Origin: Coffea arabica
Lineage: Eukaryota; Streptophyta; Magnoliopsida; Gentianales; Rubiaceae
Reading direction: 5' to 3'
Length of the DNA stretch: 64,000 bases
NCBI RefSeq assembly: GCF_036785885.1
Contig: NC_092323.1
Location: forward strand, 18,112,501-18,176,500
The notes under the pieces were generated by a model. That model searched no databases and was not told where the DNA came from. It saw only the letters and a list, made by a program, of their open reading frames with translations. Position 1 is the first letter of the stretch. The number at the start of each line of letters is the position of its first letter. Both the position numbers and the translations under genes were made by a program. This document shows, piece after piece, positions 21,446-35,447 of this stretch.

Positions 21446-24400
21446 TGTGACGACCCCACCTCCACCTAAGGCGTACCAAAGGGTTCGGCGGACCGCCTGC
21501 CCAGCTCTCGCCAGGACTCACTCACTATCTCAATCGAGTCATGTACACACATCCATGAACCATAAATAACATTCACAATTCAAGCTTATAATTTACATTG
21601 ATAGAAATCGAGGTACAAAGCCTCAATACACCAAACTAGTTCAAAATGTATACAATCCAAGTACAACATGTTCCATTCGAGGAATAGCGCGAGTACAAGT
21701 CAAAAGTCAAAACAATTTCAAGAGCAACTAGACTACGCTAGTCTGTTCACGACTCACGCCTCACTCGTATTCCTGTAAGGAAAACAAATAGCGTGGAATG
21801 AGCTAAAAGCCCAGTGAGGTTTCAAATAACAAATTGCCCATTTTAAAAGTATGAATATCCATGTAGCAAGTTAACGGCATCAAAACTCATAAGAGTGGAC
21901 AATAATATTTCAAGTAGCAAATTTCCAAATGAGCACGTATAAAGTGCTTTTTCGATTTTCAAAAGGAACAGCAATCCAATAAGCAATAATCACTTTCAAG
22001 TATAAGGATACGGAAGGCTCTCAGGAGCCAAATTTCCATTGCATCTCCAGAGCTTGATCAAGTAACAGTTGACACTCCGTCAACTTTTAAGTAGGTAACC
22101 AATCCAGTAGAACACCACTTACACGACTCTCCGTCCACCGTTCACCCCCTACTGGGCCCAAAATCCTCAATAAACACGTGTGGTAATACTCGAGTATACC
22201 GTTTAGCCGAGGAGATATCACTCCACTCGACAAAACAAGAGACCCAGGGTTCGTTACCCAATCGACCAAGCCCTTGCCGGCTCGACTCAAGTAACTTGCC
22301 GCAGGGTTTCTGGAATTCCAGGAAGTGCGCGCACCATAAACAAGTATATCAAGTCAATTGCAACAATAAACAAGTATATCACGTAAGGGCAAGTGCGATA
22401 AAGTACACTCTTGCCCTAACAATTCACGTATATAACATGTACTCATATTGGTCACGTATCAAGTTCAAGTATCTAGTGCAATTCGGTATTTGAAAGCACT
22501 CACCAAAAGATATAGTGCTTCAATTATTCACGTTCAATTACACTCCAGGCTTGGAGTCCAGATCTGCGATAAAAATTCCAGTTTGAGAACTTTGAAACAC
22601 GAGTCGAATTCGAAACGTTAACATTCCATTCATTAAAAATCGACCAATTGAAATTCATTTGAAAGACACTCGCGAAACACTTGCTCGCTTTTCAAATCAT
22701 AAGGTTTTGTAGCATAAATACTTGGAAATAACACTTGAGTTGAAAGTACATGGAAATACAAGTTTACATTGGCCATTAAGTCTTTTCCTCAAGGTACGAG
22801 CTCGACCAAGTCTTAACATATAACACTCAAGAAACATAGTAGCAAAGGTCTTTACTAGTTCAAGTGATAAATACTTAACCTTCACTCAAGTCGCTAATAT
22901 AGTTTTCTAGTCCTCGAGTAAAAATTCGGGCAGCATGCCCTTTGTGTTTACCTAATTTTCCAGCCTTTTAGGCTTCATTGTTTTTCTCAAACACAACCCA
23001 ACATTATACATATCAGCAATTCATGTCAAGAGCCGTTCCATAGGCTCACAATATCATAATAACAAGAATCGTATTAAGTACAAGTGCAGAAATTCAATTT
23101 AGTTCAAAACAGATTTGACGTACAAATGCGGAAATAACATATCCGAGGCTACGCTTATCGGATTAAAATGAAACCTATGCCGTTTCGAAGCTAAGATACA
23201 GAGCTACAATATTCATGAAGGTCACTTAGTCCAGTTTCTAATGTAACTTGGTCAAATTCTCGAATTACTAAACCAGAAACTAATTCGTCGGCTGTTTAAA
23301 CGCAGAACACTGTAATGAACATAACTCAGTGTACAAAAATCCAATTCAGGTGTTCTTAGAGGAATTTTAAAGCTACTTCAGAACACTACAACTTTCATGA
23401 AGAGCACTCAGTCAAATTTTCAATGTAACCTGATCAAATTCCCAACTCATGTAACCTGGTTTCAACTATTCGGCTAATCAGCCGCATTTCACTCACATGA
23501 CCATATCTCAGTCTACCAAGATCCAATTAAGGTGTTCTTGGAGGCGTTACGAAGCTAAGACAGGGTAATAAAACTTTCATGTTTCGGTGAAAGGCTAAAT
23601 CTAAACGGATCATAGTGAATAAACTCAATCAAAAGGACTGAACTGTCCACGCGGAATTCTGGAAAGTGACCTAGATCAGCGAGGGTATTTTCGTCTTTTC
23701 ACAAGCTACGATGCTCCAAATGAGCTGAAATTTTGTGGGCACCTATAAAATACCATTCTGAACAACTTTCATGTTTTGACCAAAGGCCAATTAGGCCTCT
23801 AACATAGGGCTACAAAAACGGGCAGAATGGAAGAACAATTTTCCAGATTTCTGGGATTTTCAGTTTTTAATGTAACTTTCCTCAATTTCTTGTTCTAATC
23901 ACTACCAAAACCCTTTATATAACCTTAATTACAACATATGTGAGTCACACATCAAGTTTGGCAGCAAATCCCCAAAACCCTGATTTGATTATTTCATCCA
24001 ATAATCATCACAATCACTTGCTCATCTTGAAATCAAGCCAAAACTTAAGCTAAATAACATCTTAACACAAGATTTAAAAGATCAAGGACCATGATCAGAT
24101 TGAATACCTCAAAAACAAGGCTTGGATGAGTGATAGTTCACTTCCTTTGAAATTTCTTGGTTCCTTAGCTTCCCAAGCTTCCAAACTTGCAATCAATCGG
24201 TTTAGATTTCTAGCTTAGCACTTGGTTGGTGTGAATCAAGAAGGAATGTGGTTGCTCAAGCTCTCACTTCTCTCTCTCTCTTGGTCGGCTGGAATGATGC
24301 AGAAATGGAAGGAAATGAAGCTAAGTTTGTCTTATAAGAAGATGGAAAGATAAGAATTAATTCTAGCCACAAGTTTGGCTAACACTTGGTTTAATCTCAA

Positions 24401-25084
24401 CCACAAAATTTTCTCTTTCTTCCTTGCATTTGAGCCACACATTCGGTCAAGCTATCATCATGAGGGGGAAGATATTTTGCTCAATTAGTAATGAGCTTAT
24501 ACAGTAAGAAAGTGGTGGTCAAGTGGTGCGTTCAAACGGTAGTGCGCGGGACCCGCCGGTTGGCGCCGTTTTTCTTAAAACTCACATACTAGGGTTTTTA
24601 CTTCCCATTCACTAACCTTATATCATTGCTACTACTCACATATTATTTCTCACTTAAAAGTCACTTTTAATCTCCAAATTTAATCCTTACTTTGTACCGA
24701 AAATTCATCCGGTGAAAAATTGCGAAAACCCTAATTTTACTCCGATCTTAAAACCAAAGGTGAAAACCTACTTTCTAGGTTTATTTACACTTATCGTGGA
24801 ATAAATGGGGTAGCAAGCCTTAATAAAAATAATAATTTCCAAATAAAGGGACATTTTTAAAATAACATGAGGGATTTTCCAATTCCATAAATTGAATTTA
24901 GAGTTTCTATTAAAAGATGAGATATTGAAGGAAACCAGTTAATCACAAGTAAACTAGGGTTTTTTTGATTAAAATTTTAGGGTTTCTAATCTTTTTAAAA
25001 CAAAATAAGGTTTTAAATCAAACCCAAAGAAATACACTTTAGTATCTTATTTACAAACAATCTCCTAATTTTCGGGGCGTCACA
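21446..25084 (-). repeat. 5' LTR of the young retrotransposon
   Basis: 3,639 bp, ending on the plus strand with GGGGCGTCACA. Open frames at 22087-22290, 22296-22493 and 22697-22885 duplicate those of the other LTR and are not called as genes. Confidence 0.93.
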
Positions 25085-25239
25085 GTAGTACAACGGTCAA
25101 AAAACAAGATAGCCCAAAAAATGGAATACTGGATAAAAGGTTGGATAAATTATTTGGGTCAAATGAAGTCAATTATTCAAAACTTTCTACTATTTTCTAA
25201 TACTGAAAATGGATACTAACAATCCATACAAATGCCAAC

Positions 25240-25620
25240 GAATTTGAATATCTATTTTAATTTTGATAATGTGCTAAATTATTTTAATTGTATTATTGCC
25301 AAAATGAATGATTTTGAATATTTTGTTCCCTTTTTAATCATAGTAATTATATCATTTATTTATAGTCATGTATAAGTTTGTTAGACTTTCAAATTATAGT
25401 GGTATGTTAGGTTTTCTTATTATATCTATTTTATAGAATATTGCTAATTTATAAATGCTCACATAATAAATATGTAAGGCTTAGTGCAATTTTATACAAT
25501 CAAATAAATAAAAATAGTAATTATATAAAAAAGTGAATAGAGTTATGAATAATAGAGTGGGCTATTTATATTGTGGTTTATTTGAACTTGTAGGTTGTCT
25601 TGGTCATTTTAAATTGTGTG
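25240..25620 (+). repeat. Dispersed AT-rich repeat, copy 2
   Basis: Second copy of the family at 9319-9710, same orientation, diverged by roughly a quarter. Non-coding. Confidence 0.6.
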
Positions 25621-28600
25621 GGACTAGCATTTTTGGTTATTGATAATACTTCTAGTATTGTATTGGGATGCAGCAGGTTTGGCAATGCTTGTAACAAAAT
25701 AAATATGTTAATTCATGACTTGTAATTCTTAAACAAATTTCTCTTTCTCTCTATATGTTTTGTCTCCTTCTTAGTTCTCTCGCTCATTCTCCTCCTATCT
25801 CTTCTCCCTAATACTTGCCATTATTCACACCTAACTCTTAATGGAGTTTGTTTTCTCCCGCCATTTCACACTCTTTTGAATCTATCATCCTTCTTTTCCT
25901 TCTTCTAACTTTCGATTGGTCATGAAAGTATAACAGCAATCCCTCAATTTCAAAACTAGTTACAATACTAACCCAATATAAAGCAATATGAATTTCAAAA
26001 TCAATTTATTCCTTTGAATCAAAAGTTTTCTCTTTTATCATTGAATTATTGTTGGAGAGGAAGTTAGAAAAGGGAAGAGTATAGAGTAAAGAGCAAATCC
26101 AAAATACTACATTTGCATGCCAGATGGCAAATCATCTCTCTTTTTAGCATCTTCTTGTTTAGCATTCTGAAGAACTATGGTGCTTTTTTTTTGTATTTTT
26201 CATTTCTTTCTTTCTTTGATTTTTTTCATTTTATTATTTCTAGAATTTATAGTCATTTTTTCTTTTGGTTTTGCAAACAATTGTGTTTGTATAGTTTTAC
26301 CTATTTAAAGTTTCTAAACTATAATGTTAGCTATTTTTGAGACATATACATGTGCTTATTTCATAGAAGCATAGTAGAAATTTAAAATTTTTAGCAGCTA
26401 TATATTCTACTATTGACTAGTTAACTTGTGAAGAATGGCTAGACTATCACATCATCTTAAAAAATAGCATTAAATATTTGATTGTGAAGTTTGTAGAAGT
26501 GGTCAAATTTTGCCAATATAATTAAACACATTTCTTTTTTTTTTTTACTAAAAATCAAATGGAATTTAATGACTTTTGTTGTATACTTGTTCTCTTTCAA
26601 GTTTTCTTAAATTAATGATACATTTAGTTGTAAATCCTCATGATTTTTCACTCTGCCTTCTAAGCATTTGTGTTTTTTGCACAAGCTATTGCTTTTGGTT
26701 AGATACTATGATTGTAGTAAGTAAGAAGACTGTTGTGCCTATAAAATTTGGCATTGGATGATTGTGGCGATCAAGAAACTAAATCCTAAGGATAAGTAAG
26801 ATTTTGAAAAAAAATCTAGGTATTACACCCTAAATTATGTGCTGCTATTTTGGCATTGTTTTTAATTGCCTTTTTGGGAATTCCAAAATAGATATGGTTG
26901 TATAAGTCATATAAAAAATATTAAATTCTCATGAAACATGATGCATGAATTAGTACATTAGAATCTAAAGTATTTTTTAATTGTGGCTTAAAATTTAGAG
27001 ATGGTGGTTTAATTTGTTTTTCAGCTAAAGAAAATAAAGATTAGTTCATATGGAAGTTGCCTTAAATATCATCTAATTTGAATGGTTGAATATTTTGTCT
27101 TGTGAAATATGAAGTTAATTTCTTCTTTTTATTGGTTGGTCACCTAAGGGCCCTTGCACTATTGAAAAATAATTATCCCTATTTTAGATTCATTCAACTT
27201 TGGGAATAGTAATACTTATCTTAATTAAATCAATGAATGCTTACGTATATCTACCATGAAGTCAATTTGTATGTGCATTATTTTCTTGGATATCTATTTT
27301 GTCTAATGTTTATATTTCTTGGACAAATTGATCTTTCTTACATATTATAACAATAAATATTTGCTTTGCATCTATTTCTCATGTAATAGTTTAAAGATCA
27401 TTAACTAAAACTTGATTTTATAAATTATATACATGTTTTACAAACCAAATTATAGTCACTATGGGAACATGTTCACTTAATATTGATGAACCTCACATTT
27501 AGGAAATCAATTTATAAGTTTATACTTCTATTACTATATAATATAATAATGTTTCTTCCCTTTTATATAATGCCTAATATACCCTTACTTATTTAATTCA
27601 TCGATCTAATCTATTCCACAAACTCTTACATGATCTGATTTCAATGTGACACATCTCCTACTTCAATTGGTTGCCTTTTTATTAGTTCTTTTGTTAAATT
27701 GGTTGCAAATTAGATGTCTAAATGCTGCATAATATATATGACTGTCTAGTAATCAATTTTATATTTTCTTAAATGCTTTAAAGCTGAAAATTTTTAATTA
27801 GACCTTGCACCCAAAGTAGAAAACGAAGCAATTAGCGAGAAAAAAAAAGAGAAAATTTCAAAAAAATTTTAAGAACACAACTTTCTTCACTTTTAGATGA
27901 ATGCTAGAAAACAAAACTTCTATAAGTTGGGAGGAAGCAAAAGGAAATAGAAAAAAATCAGTTGGAGATGGAGCAAGTCAATAGATGCATTAATAGCAAT
28001 GTAAAGAGTTATAAACATTTTTTTATTAAGTGAAGAGTAACAAACATTTTTTTCAGTAAATTTTGATTCTTTATGGTAAGTCTATTTTATTATTTACGTT
28101 CTTCATTATTTTCTCATAATAATGGATTGTAAAGATTGTATGAATTACAAATATTTTAACAATGTTAGCAAAACAGATTCTAAACAATCGAATAGAATAC
28201 CAAATATTGAGGATCCTAACTTGTATGTAGAGTTGTTACTTTTATATCCCACATTCTAACTTCAGAGAATATGGTAACGCAGCATATAGTTGGACAAGAA
28301 GTGCATGCTTATTATGTTGAAGCTAGAATGCCTCTTTTCTTTGTAGAAAGTATACACAATGATAATTAGTTTTCTTTCCTAATTAGTATTGCTATAACTT
28401 TCTAAGGAAAAAAAGACTTCTAACCAGATGTCAAACTCAAAAAAGCTTTACTATAATATCATTGTATTTGTGTGTATACTGCACTGCTTTTTAGTGGCAT
28501 TAAATGCTGTCACTTCCTTATTTGCATCCCCATATTCGCTTTTTTCAATCTTTTTACCCAATTCTTTGGCCATTTTTATTAAGGAAATTCTTAAATTAAC

Positions 28601-31600
28601 GACACCAACTACAAAAATTATGTATTGTCAATCTTGCCAACCAAAGCTACGAGTAAGCAAGTATTGACTATGGAAATCTCTTGCAATGATGATCTCTGGT
28701 ATATGGAAATCACAAAAAATAAAATAAGGTACCTTTAGTTCTTTTACACAGTCAACCGGTCACATAGCACCACTTTTAGAAATTGTAGTTTATACAAATT
28801 TTTAATCTCCTCTTACATATACACACATACACACAAAACGTACTACTTCAAATGCTACTTTGGAGTTGCACAAATTTCTATTTTCCTCATACCAAATTGA
28901 AACAAAGAATAAAATCTATCCTTCCAATTGGAAAATCAACTCTATATGGATCCAAAGATGTCTTTTTCTAATTGGGGTATGTTTGACAATACAAATAATA
29001 TATGGTTATGATTTACCTTTGTTTTTATAGAATGGTGCCAACTAATTTGGAAAAAAAAAGAAGTGATTTCATAAATTTTATGAGTTTGGCATAAATTGCT
29101 TCTATTGTTTTGGTGAATAATTGTGCCACAAATTACATTCACTTATTTGTCCAATTTTTCAGTATAAATTGGTCCTATTGCAATTCAATTATTGCTCATA
29201 TACAATTCTACCTTTATATATATATATAAAATTCTACCTTTTGTCTTGATTACTTCCAAATTTATTTCAAATTTCGAATTTACGTAACTTGTCATCTAAC
29301 TTCCAATGTGTTTGTATTCTTATGGCTTTTGATTCACTCCCTAACTTGTCATTTAACTCTAAGGAAAAAAATGAGTTGGTTAATTTACAGAGCAATATTT
29401 GCAAATTTTTTCACAATAGTAGCAGGTTGCAGTGCTAGTTCCATTAAACTTGGTACTTCTCAGAATAATTTATACCAATCCACTTTTAGGAATCTGCTTG
29501 CCTTATTTTGAACTTTTGTGAAAGTGATTCTAAGGGGTTCAAAGAGTCAAGAGTGGTGCACATCCACAACCGTTACCCCAACTGTTGTACAGATGTGACA
29601 ATGTGGGAGTAAAGATAAATTGCAAATATTATGAAATTTTATAAATGAGAAATATTACCAATAAAAATGCATGAGGAGTATCAGTATTAGTAGCTCTTGC
29701 ATTAGAACTTTCTACATTCCATAATGATGATCAAGCTCCAAATGTGCTAACTCAATTAAGTTGTCATGTTACCCATATGTAACAATGAATGCATAATGAA
29801 TTTGAAATTTGTGATTAGTATGTGAAACAAAGTGAGACTGAAGATGAAGAAATAGTGAATTATTTTACTTACAATCTAAGTAACATTGCTTGGTCAATAA
29901 AATGGTTCGATCTTGATTATTAAATATGGTTTATATTAAGAAAGATGAATCATTAAAAGATATTAGTTATAAGTTCATATTTAGTGTTCATTGACAATAA
30001 GTCATTTTGTTGGATTTACATTTCTTTGTTGTCACTTCGCCTTGAATTGCAAGAATTGTTAAAGCTATATTGATTCTGTTTGTAGTGATTGCACCTTCTA
30101 TTTCTTGGAACTAATCTAACAGAGTTATTAGCACTGATTTTTTCTAAACATGGTCAAATTTATATTTCAAAAAAATGAAAAATTATCACAATCAAATTAC
30201 AAGAAAGCATCTAAAAAGAAAATTATTCTCTTTTTTCTTGTCGATGTTTTAGGAGCATCCCTCTATTTTGCTACCTCTTTTTCTTCCTTTATTTCATCAT
30301 CAAGCGATTAAAGTCAACTGTCAAGCCTATCCCTAATATTGTAATAGACTAAATAGTTACTATTTGAAATAATTAAAAATTTAGTTAAAATCAGAACAAA
30401 CTAAAAAATACTAAAATATACAGAACCCCTTCATGAATGCCACTTATAATACCAAATTACTTAAAACGTGTAACACATGAAAAAGACTTTTACTAATGGC
30501 AAATATTTTTTTATTTTTGCTTTACTTTTATGGTATGCATTCATTATGTATCAAAGGATATACGTTTGAACTTTTTAAAAAGTATAAAAAATTCCATAAA
30601 AAACTTTAAGATAAATTGTGAAGCAGCATAAACTTCTTTTCAGTAGTAATTGTCTATAGATTATTAATGAGCTAGCAAATAGATTCTCAAAGATGGATAT
30701 AAGTCAAAACCAATATAGGTAAAGTTACAAACAATAAGCAAAATCAAACACTCTATGAAAGGAAAAATAATTCATGAAAACTTTAATATATTGTCTGTGT
30801 ATAAAACAAATAGATAATAACCTGAAAGTAAAGGAGAAATATAAAACATCCAAACATGCAAAAAGTAAGTATCTACCAAGTAATATAGAAAAGTTAATGA
30901 TTTCATAGCACTGATATTATAAAATATATATATAGCCTAATAAAACATGATTTTTTTCTAAAGTAGTCAAATAATAAAAATTAGAAGCAATCCATTTTAA
31001 ATAAATGAACCCAAATTGTAGTTATAACAAAAAATTAAACATTTAGAATACAAAAAATATAATTTTACTTGCAATTACAGGAGTAGAGATGGGAGAAAAA
31101 AGGAATTTTAACATATTGATCGTAAGATTTTAGAACCCTGTCCTCCGAAGAAATGAAAAAATTGATCTTTAATCTCTTGTTGTCACCTCTAACTGTCACA
31201 AGAACAACTTGCATTAGAGGAAATAGAACAAGATAGATAAAATTAGAATTGTAGAGTCTAATTTTAAAATTTCAAAACAAAACAAACTACTGACATAAGA
31301 TACAAATGAAAAAATGTTTATTGATATATAAAAAAAGTTCTTTTTACCTTCAAAAAACTATCTGCAAGGTCAAAATTTTATGGAAGTAAAATCAAATACA
31401 AAAAACAAGAAACAACAAGAAGATTAACAAATGATAGAACTTTTAAATGATGTCATAAAAGAGAAATCATAGTTACTTTCCACAAAAACAATCACAAATA
31501 ACTTTTAATTTCATGGATATAGAATAAATTGCATAAATGATTAAAAAAGAACTTTAAATATGCAGAAGAGATCATAATTTCAAGTCCTTTCGTTCCAAAG

Positions 31601-32700
31601 ACCAAAATAACAAGTGAATTATGAGATTGAGGCATAAAGAAAAGAATCTCTCCTTCTGAAGGTCATGATCAACAATAAAGGCATTCCAGATTTGGCAAAA
31701 ATTTTTTTGTTATTCCAATGTTATATATCCTGTTTCCACTCGTGAGGTCTATAGATGATGTCTTGGATTCATGTAATTTCGAATCATCAAACTACATAAG
31801 TTTCTACCAAACAAATAACTTATAATACTGACAAATACAGAACAAATAGAAGTCGAATATTGAAAAATATTTAAGCATACATCTACATACCATGCTATAG
31901 TTGAAGTTGGAGAAAATTTTTGATAGAAAGTATCTAATGCCATCAGATCATGCGAGAAAAATCGATTGATTGATGATGTGATTAAATGCAAATCTAACTG
32001 GTTATTATCATACCCTGCAATATAAAAATAGTACATGAGAGCATGTATATTTTTGAAAGGCAAAGGTGAAGTAGGGGACAAAATAAGCTTCCTTATGAAA
32101 TAGATGATCTATAAGGGATCATTGGAAGGTGAAATGTCCAGCACGTTCTAACAAGCTTTTAATCAAATCTAAAAGTAATTATGTCATATACGAAACTTCC
32201 TCTATTTCTTAAAAATATCATATCATTTCTATCAATATAGTTATCTGAGCAAAAAGTCTTCCATTCTACTTCGAAACAATGATCCCTGATTTTTAAATTC
32301 CACCAAACTAAGTCATGTTAAACAAAAATAGTCTGCCAATGGTTAAAATAGTTGGAATTAAATCTATCAGCAGGTATTTCTTGAAAATAAAGTGGACAGA
32401 TTAAATAAAGTTTAAAGTAAAAGAAAAATTGATCAATAGTTTAACAAGTTACCTGTTTTTTAGTGTTTGTGTAGAATAATACATAACACCATTATTGTCC
32501 ACTTGATATTCTATAGCTTTTGGTTGGTTCTATGAGCAAAATGTAAAGATTGAGGATATTGGATTAAATAAAAGCGCAGATATTATCTGATAATGCTATT
32601 AGGTAAAAGGAAAAAATTATCTGCTTTGGCAAAAGCTGACGAAGAGATGCGCGTGATACTTTGTAACAATTGCTGAATCGATTCAAGTGAATATAAAGAC
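25621..32700. other. Seven-kilobase AT-rich region without a recognisable gene
   Basis: Both strands were read. Short open frames (for example 26113-26340, 28428-28667, 31749-32081) consist of Phe/Leu/Ile-rich readings of AT-rich DNA with no family motif. A CT-rich patch lies near 25740-25900 and a TA-repeat near 29215-29228. No terminal repeats or target duplications were identified. It is probably decayed transposon sequence. Confidence 0.45.
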
Positions 32701-32705
32701 GGCTC

Positions 32706-35442
32706 TGTAGACACCAAATTTTTAAATCTTTTTATCCTAATTTTTATTTTGTTTTAGTAATAATTCTTATCTATTTTTATTTATTTTTATTTCATGATTT
32801 TAGTTCTTAAACTTTTAACATTTTGTATAGCATTTCAGTATTTGTAGATTATCATTATCTATTATCTATTATTTTAGTTTTATTTTGCATTCATTTTCGT
32901 CCTTTAAGACTTTTTAGCATAAAATTTGGCAAAAAGAGAGTTATCCATGAAAATAAGTTTCATTTCTTTTTATTGTTTATTAATCGAAAAAAAAGGGGAA
33001 AAATCATTAATCAAGCACGAGAAAAATCTTGGTTTTTGTTTTATCTTTCGTTACTGGTTTTTGTGCATTTTTATTTAAGTTTAAATTGTCTTTTTATTGT
33101 TGTTTAATTTTTTTTGTTAAAAAAAAAAAGGAAAAAGAGCCGCACATGCATGCGGCATGAAAATACTTTCACGGGGGAGCTTGTTTCTGGTTGGCTTGGC
33201 TCCCAATGGATCGGAGGGCTCTAGGATGCCCAGAAAACCTCCACTCTCATCCTCACCTTTGAGGTGAGGGTTTGAGAGTGGGGTGTTTGATATAAATAGA
33301 AAAGGAAACACAGCTTTTGAAGGGAGAGGAAGAATTGACGGCGAAAAAGAAAAACAAGAGGGAGACTGAAAGGAAAAAGGGCAAGAAAGCTACGGAGAGG
33401 TTTGGGAGAGCAAGGAGTGACGGCTAAAAGACTGGGTTTTTCGGGCAGAAAGAACAAGGAAACCGAGAACAAAAACTGGGAAAAAGAAAGGAGGCAGCCG
33501 AGAGAAGAAAAGAGGAATTGAGAGCTGGGCAGAGGGGGTGATGGCTAGGAAAACAAGGAAACGGAGAATTCCAGTGGCGGCGAAAAAAAAGAAACCTACG
33601 GGCAAGGAAAAAGGGAGGAGGAGCTCGAGGAAAAGGCTAGGTGGAAGAATCTCACCGTCACCTGCGGCTGTTCTCCGAGCGAGATCACTGCTCAACGGTA
33701 TCAGAAAGCTCACTGGTAAATAAGTAATTTCACTCCATTAGAGCCCCGACTCGAGAGAGGTACACCCTACCCTTTATTTTTGACTTTATTTGGCCTATGT
33801 GCGTATATGTGTCTTATGTGTGCAATTGCATGACTTTAAGTGTTTCATTTTATTTTCACTTTATTTATCTCTTTAGTTCTTTAATTTCGCTTTAATTTTA
33901 GTTCAATTTTTGATCATTTTAAAAGGCTCTTGAATGCCAAATTGTAATAGTTAGGTATTTCTTGCAACTATTTATTTTTCATTTCCCCCGTTAGATTGTA
34001 GTAGGCTTCCCCCTGAAAATGTAATAGTTAGGGACTTAATTGCCTTATGTGTTTTGCATGCTTAAGTGCTATGTGTTTAATCGCTTTCCCTAGGTTTTGG
34101 CATCTAGATAAGCATGCTTATGTGCTATGTGTTATGTGAAAATACGTGCCTTGCATGTCTACTTGCTTTTATTTATATTTGCTTATATAGATGAATGTAC
34201 GTCACCGTGGCTAGTCCAATGCTAGTCATGGTCTTCCCCCTCGAACTCTCGCAAGTCCAATGCTTGTGAAAAAGCGTTAGTGAAGGGCTAGTCCAATGCT
34301 AGACCCATTAGGGCCGTCCCCGCGCTAGCAGATACTTGCATGCCTTCATTACATCTTCATTCATTCTTTCCTTTTAGTTTTACATTTTGCATGACCCTTC
34401 ACTCCCTTTCCCTTACATATTTAGGATTACATTTTCATTTAGATTAGCTCATTTGCTTGTATAGGTTAGGGAGTCACTCTTTTGGTAAGCGGGATGGACG
34501 AGTTTGGCTATACATAGCCTTAGCACGCTCATTCTTTTTCTAACCAAAAGGAAAATTAAGTCACGAACATTAGTCCCCCGTACCCGTCTTGCTTGCATTC
34601 CTCTAGGGTTCATGCATTTCATTTATCCACTATCACATGCATTTTTACTTCATATTCTATCCCTTTTTCCACATTTTCACTTCACACAACTTTTATTTTG
34701 CACGTTTTCACTCCGCCACTTACACTTTATATACTATCACGTGCACACATGCACTTTCATACTATCACTTTACTCACCTTACTTTTGCACACTTCCATTT
34801 ACACACTATTATTTTTTTATTATTATTACTACTTTTTCACTTCACGCAAACTCACATTTTCACATTGCGTACATTCATTTCACTCATTTTTCGTCATTAG
34901 CATTATTCGTGACCTCTCCAAAGAGTCATTATTGGGCATCACTATTAATGTGATTGGCACCACTCAAGTTTTGAAGAGAAATTTTGCCCCCCGATGTCCC
35001 CCTAGGTCTAGGTTTTGCATTCATATAGTGCATCCAAATGCGATAAATTCTTTGGTTAAAAAATAAGAAAATCCTTGACTAAATCACGCAACTAGCCTTG
35101 GCTAGGTTGAAGGGGTGCTTTAGATTTTTATCCTTGCCTTCCCCTTCGTCAAATGTGACTCCCGAACCTTTCCTTTGATTTTCGTGGACTAGGAGTCGTT
35201 TAAAAGGGGTTTTTCTACTTTTTTCCTTTGAAAACTCATTTTAGGTGACTTGGTACACCTTAACTCAATATCAAGTGGCGACTTCGATTTTTGTTCAAAA
35301 AATCATTTTTAAACTATTATTTTGGGTCAAATCGTCGCATTTTCAAGTCCCATTTAGACCCATATTTTTCTTCATTTTCTTTGTAAATCAAGAATTCACT
35401 TTTTAAACCATTTATTTTTCTTGTAAAAAATGGGGCGCGACA
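32706..35442 (+). mobile_element. Solo LTR, 2,737 bp, probably Ty3/gypsy
   Basis: Begins TGTAGACACCAAAT and ends GGGGCGCGACA. It is flanked by a perfect 5-bp direct repeat, GGCTC (32701-32705 and 35443-35447). There is no second LTR or internal region, so this is the product of LTR-LTR recombination. A TATA box at 33291 sets the plus orientation. A purine-rich leader (33318-33660) follows, containing a 60-residue Lys/Arg-rich frame from ATG 33541. AGTCCAATGCT occurs three times (34213-34300), and 34615-34900 is strikingly G-poor with many CACTTT/CATTT words. Ends of this type are common in plant Ty3/gypsy LTRs. Confidence 0.88.
33291..33298 (+). promoter_or_regulatory. TATA box of the solo LTR
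   Basis: TATAAATA lies about 585 bp into the LTR, just before the purine-rich leader. It would start transcripts near 33320, reading toward 35442 and out into flanking DNA. Confidence 0.55.
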
Positions 35443-35447
35443 GGCTC

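Larger units (their letters stand above)
17118..25084 (-). mobile_element. Young non-autonomous LTR retrotransposon (LARD-like), 7,967 bp
   Basis: Two near-identical LTRs of about 3.64 kb enclose only 690 bp (20756-21445). On the minus strand each LTR begins TGTGACGCCCC and ends GGTCGTCACA. A primer-binding site TGGTATCAGAGC (initiator tRNA-Met type) lies two bases inside the 5' LTR, and a purine tract GGAGGGGAGAG abuts the 3' LTR. These fix the orientation as minus. Next to the purine tract the sequence still reads TTTCGAGGACGAAATTCTTT, resembling the end of the pol region of many plant Ty3/gypsy elements, so it probably derives from that superfamily. No gag, protease, reverse transcriptase or integrase is present. 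Flanking pentamers are TGAGT and GTAGT, which is not a perfect duplication. Confidence 0.92.

Noticed and set aside
17758..22885. Pairs of identical short open frames 4.3 kb apart
   Set aside because: They lie at matching positions in the two LTRs; identity reflects recent retrotransposition, not gene duplication, and no family motif is present.
31749..32081. 110-codon minus-strand frame
   Set aside because: AT-rich composition, no domain, no conserved motif and no supporting signals.
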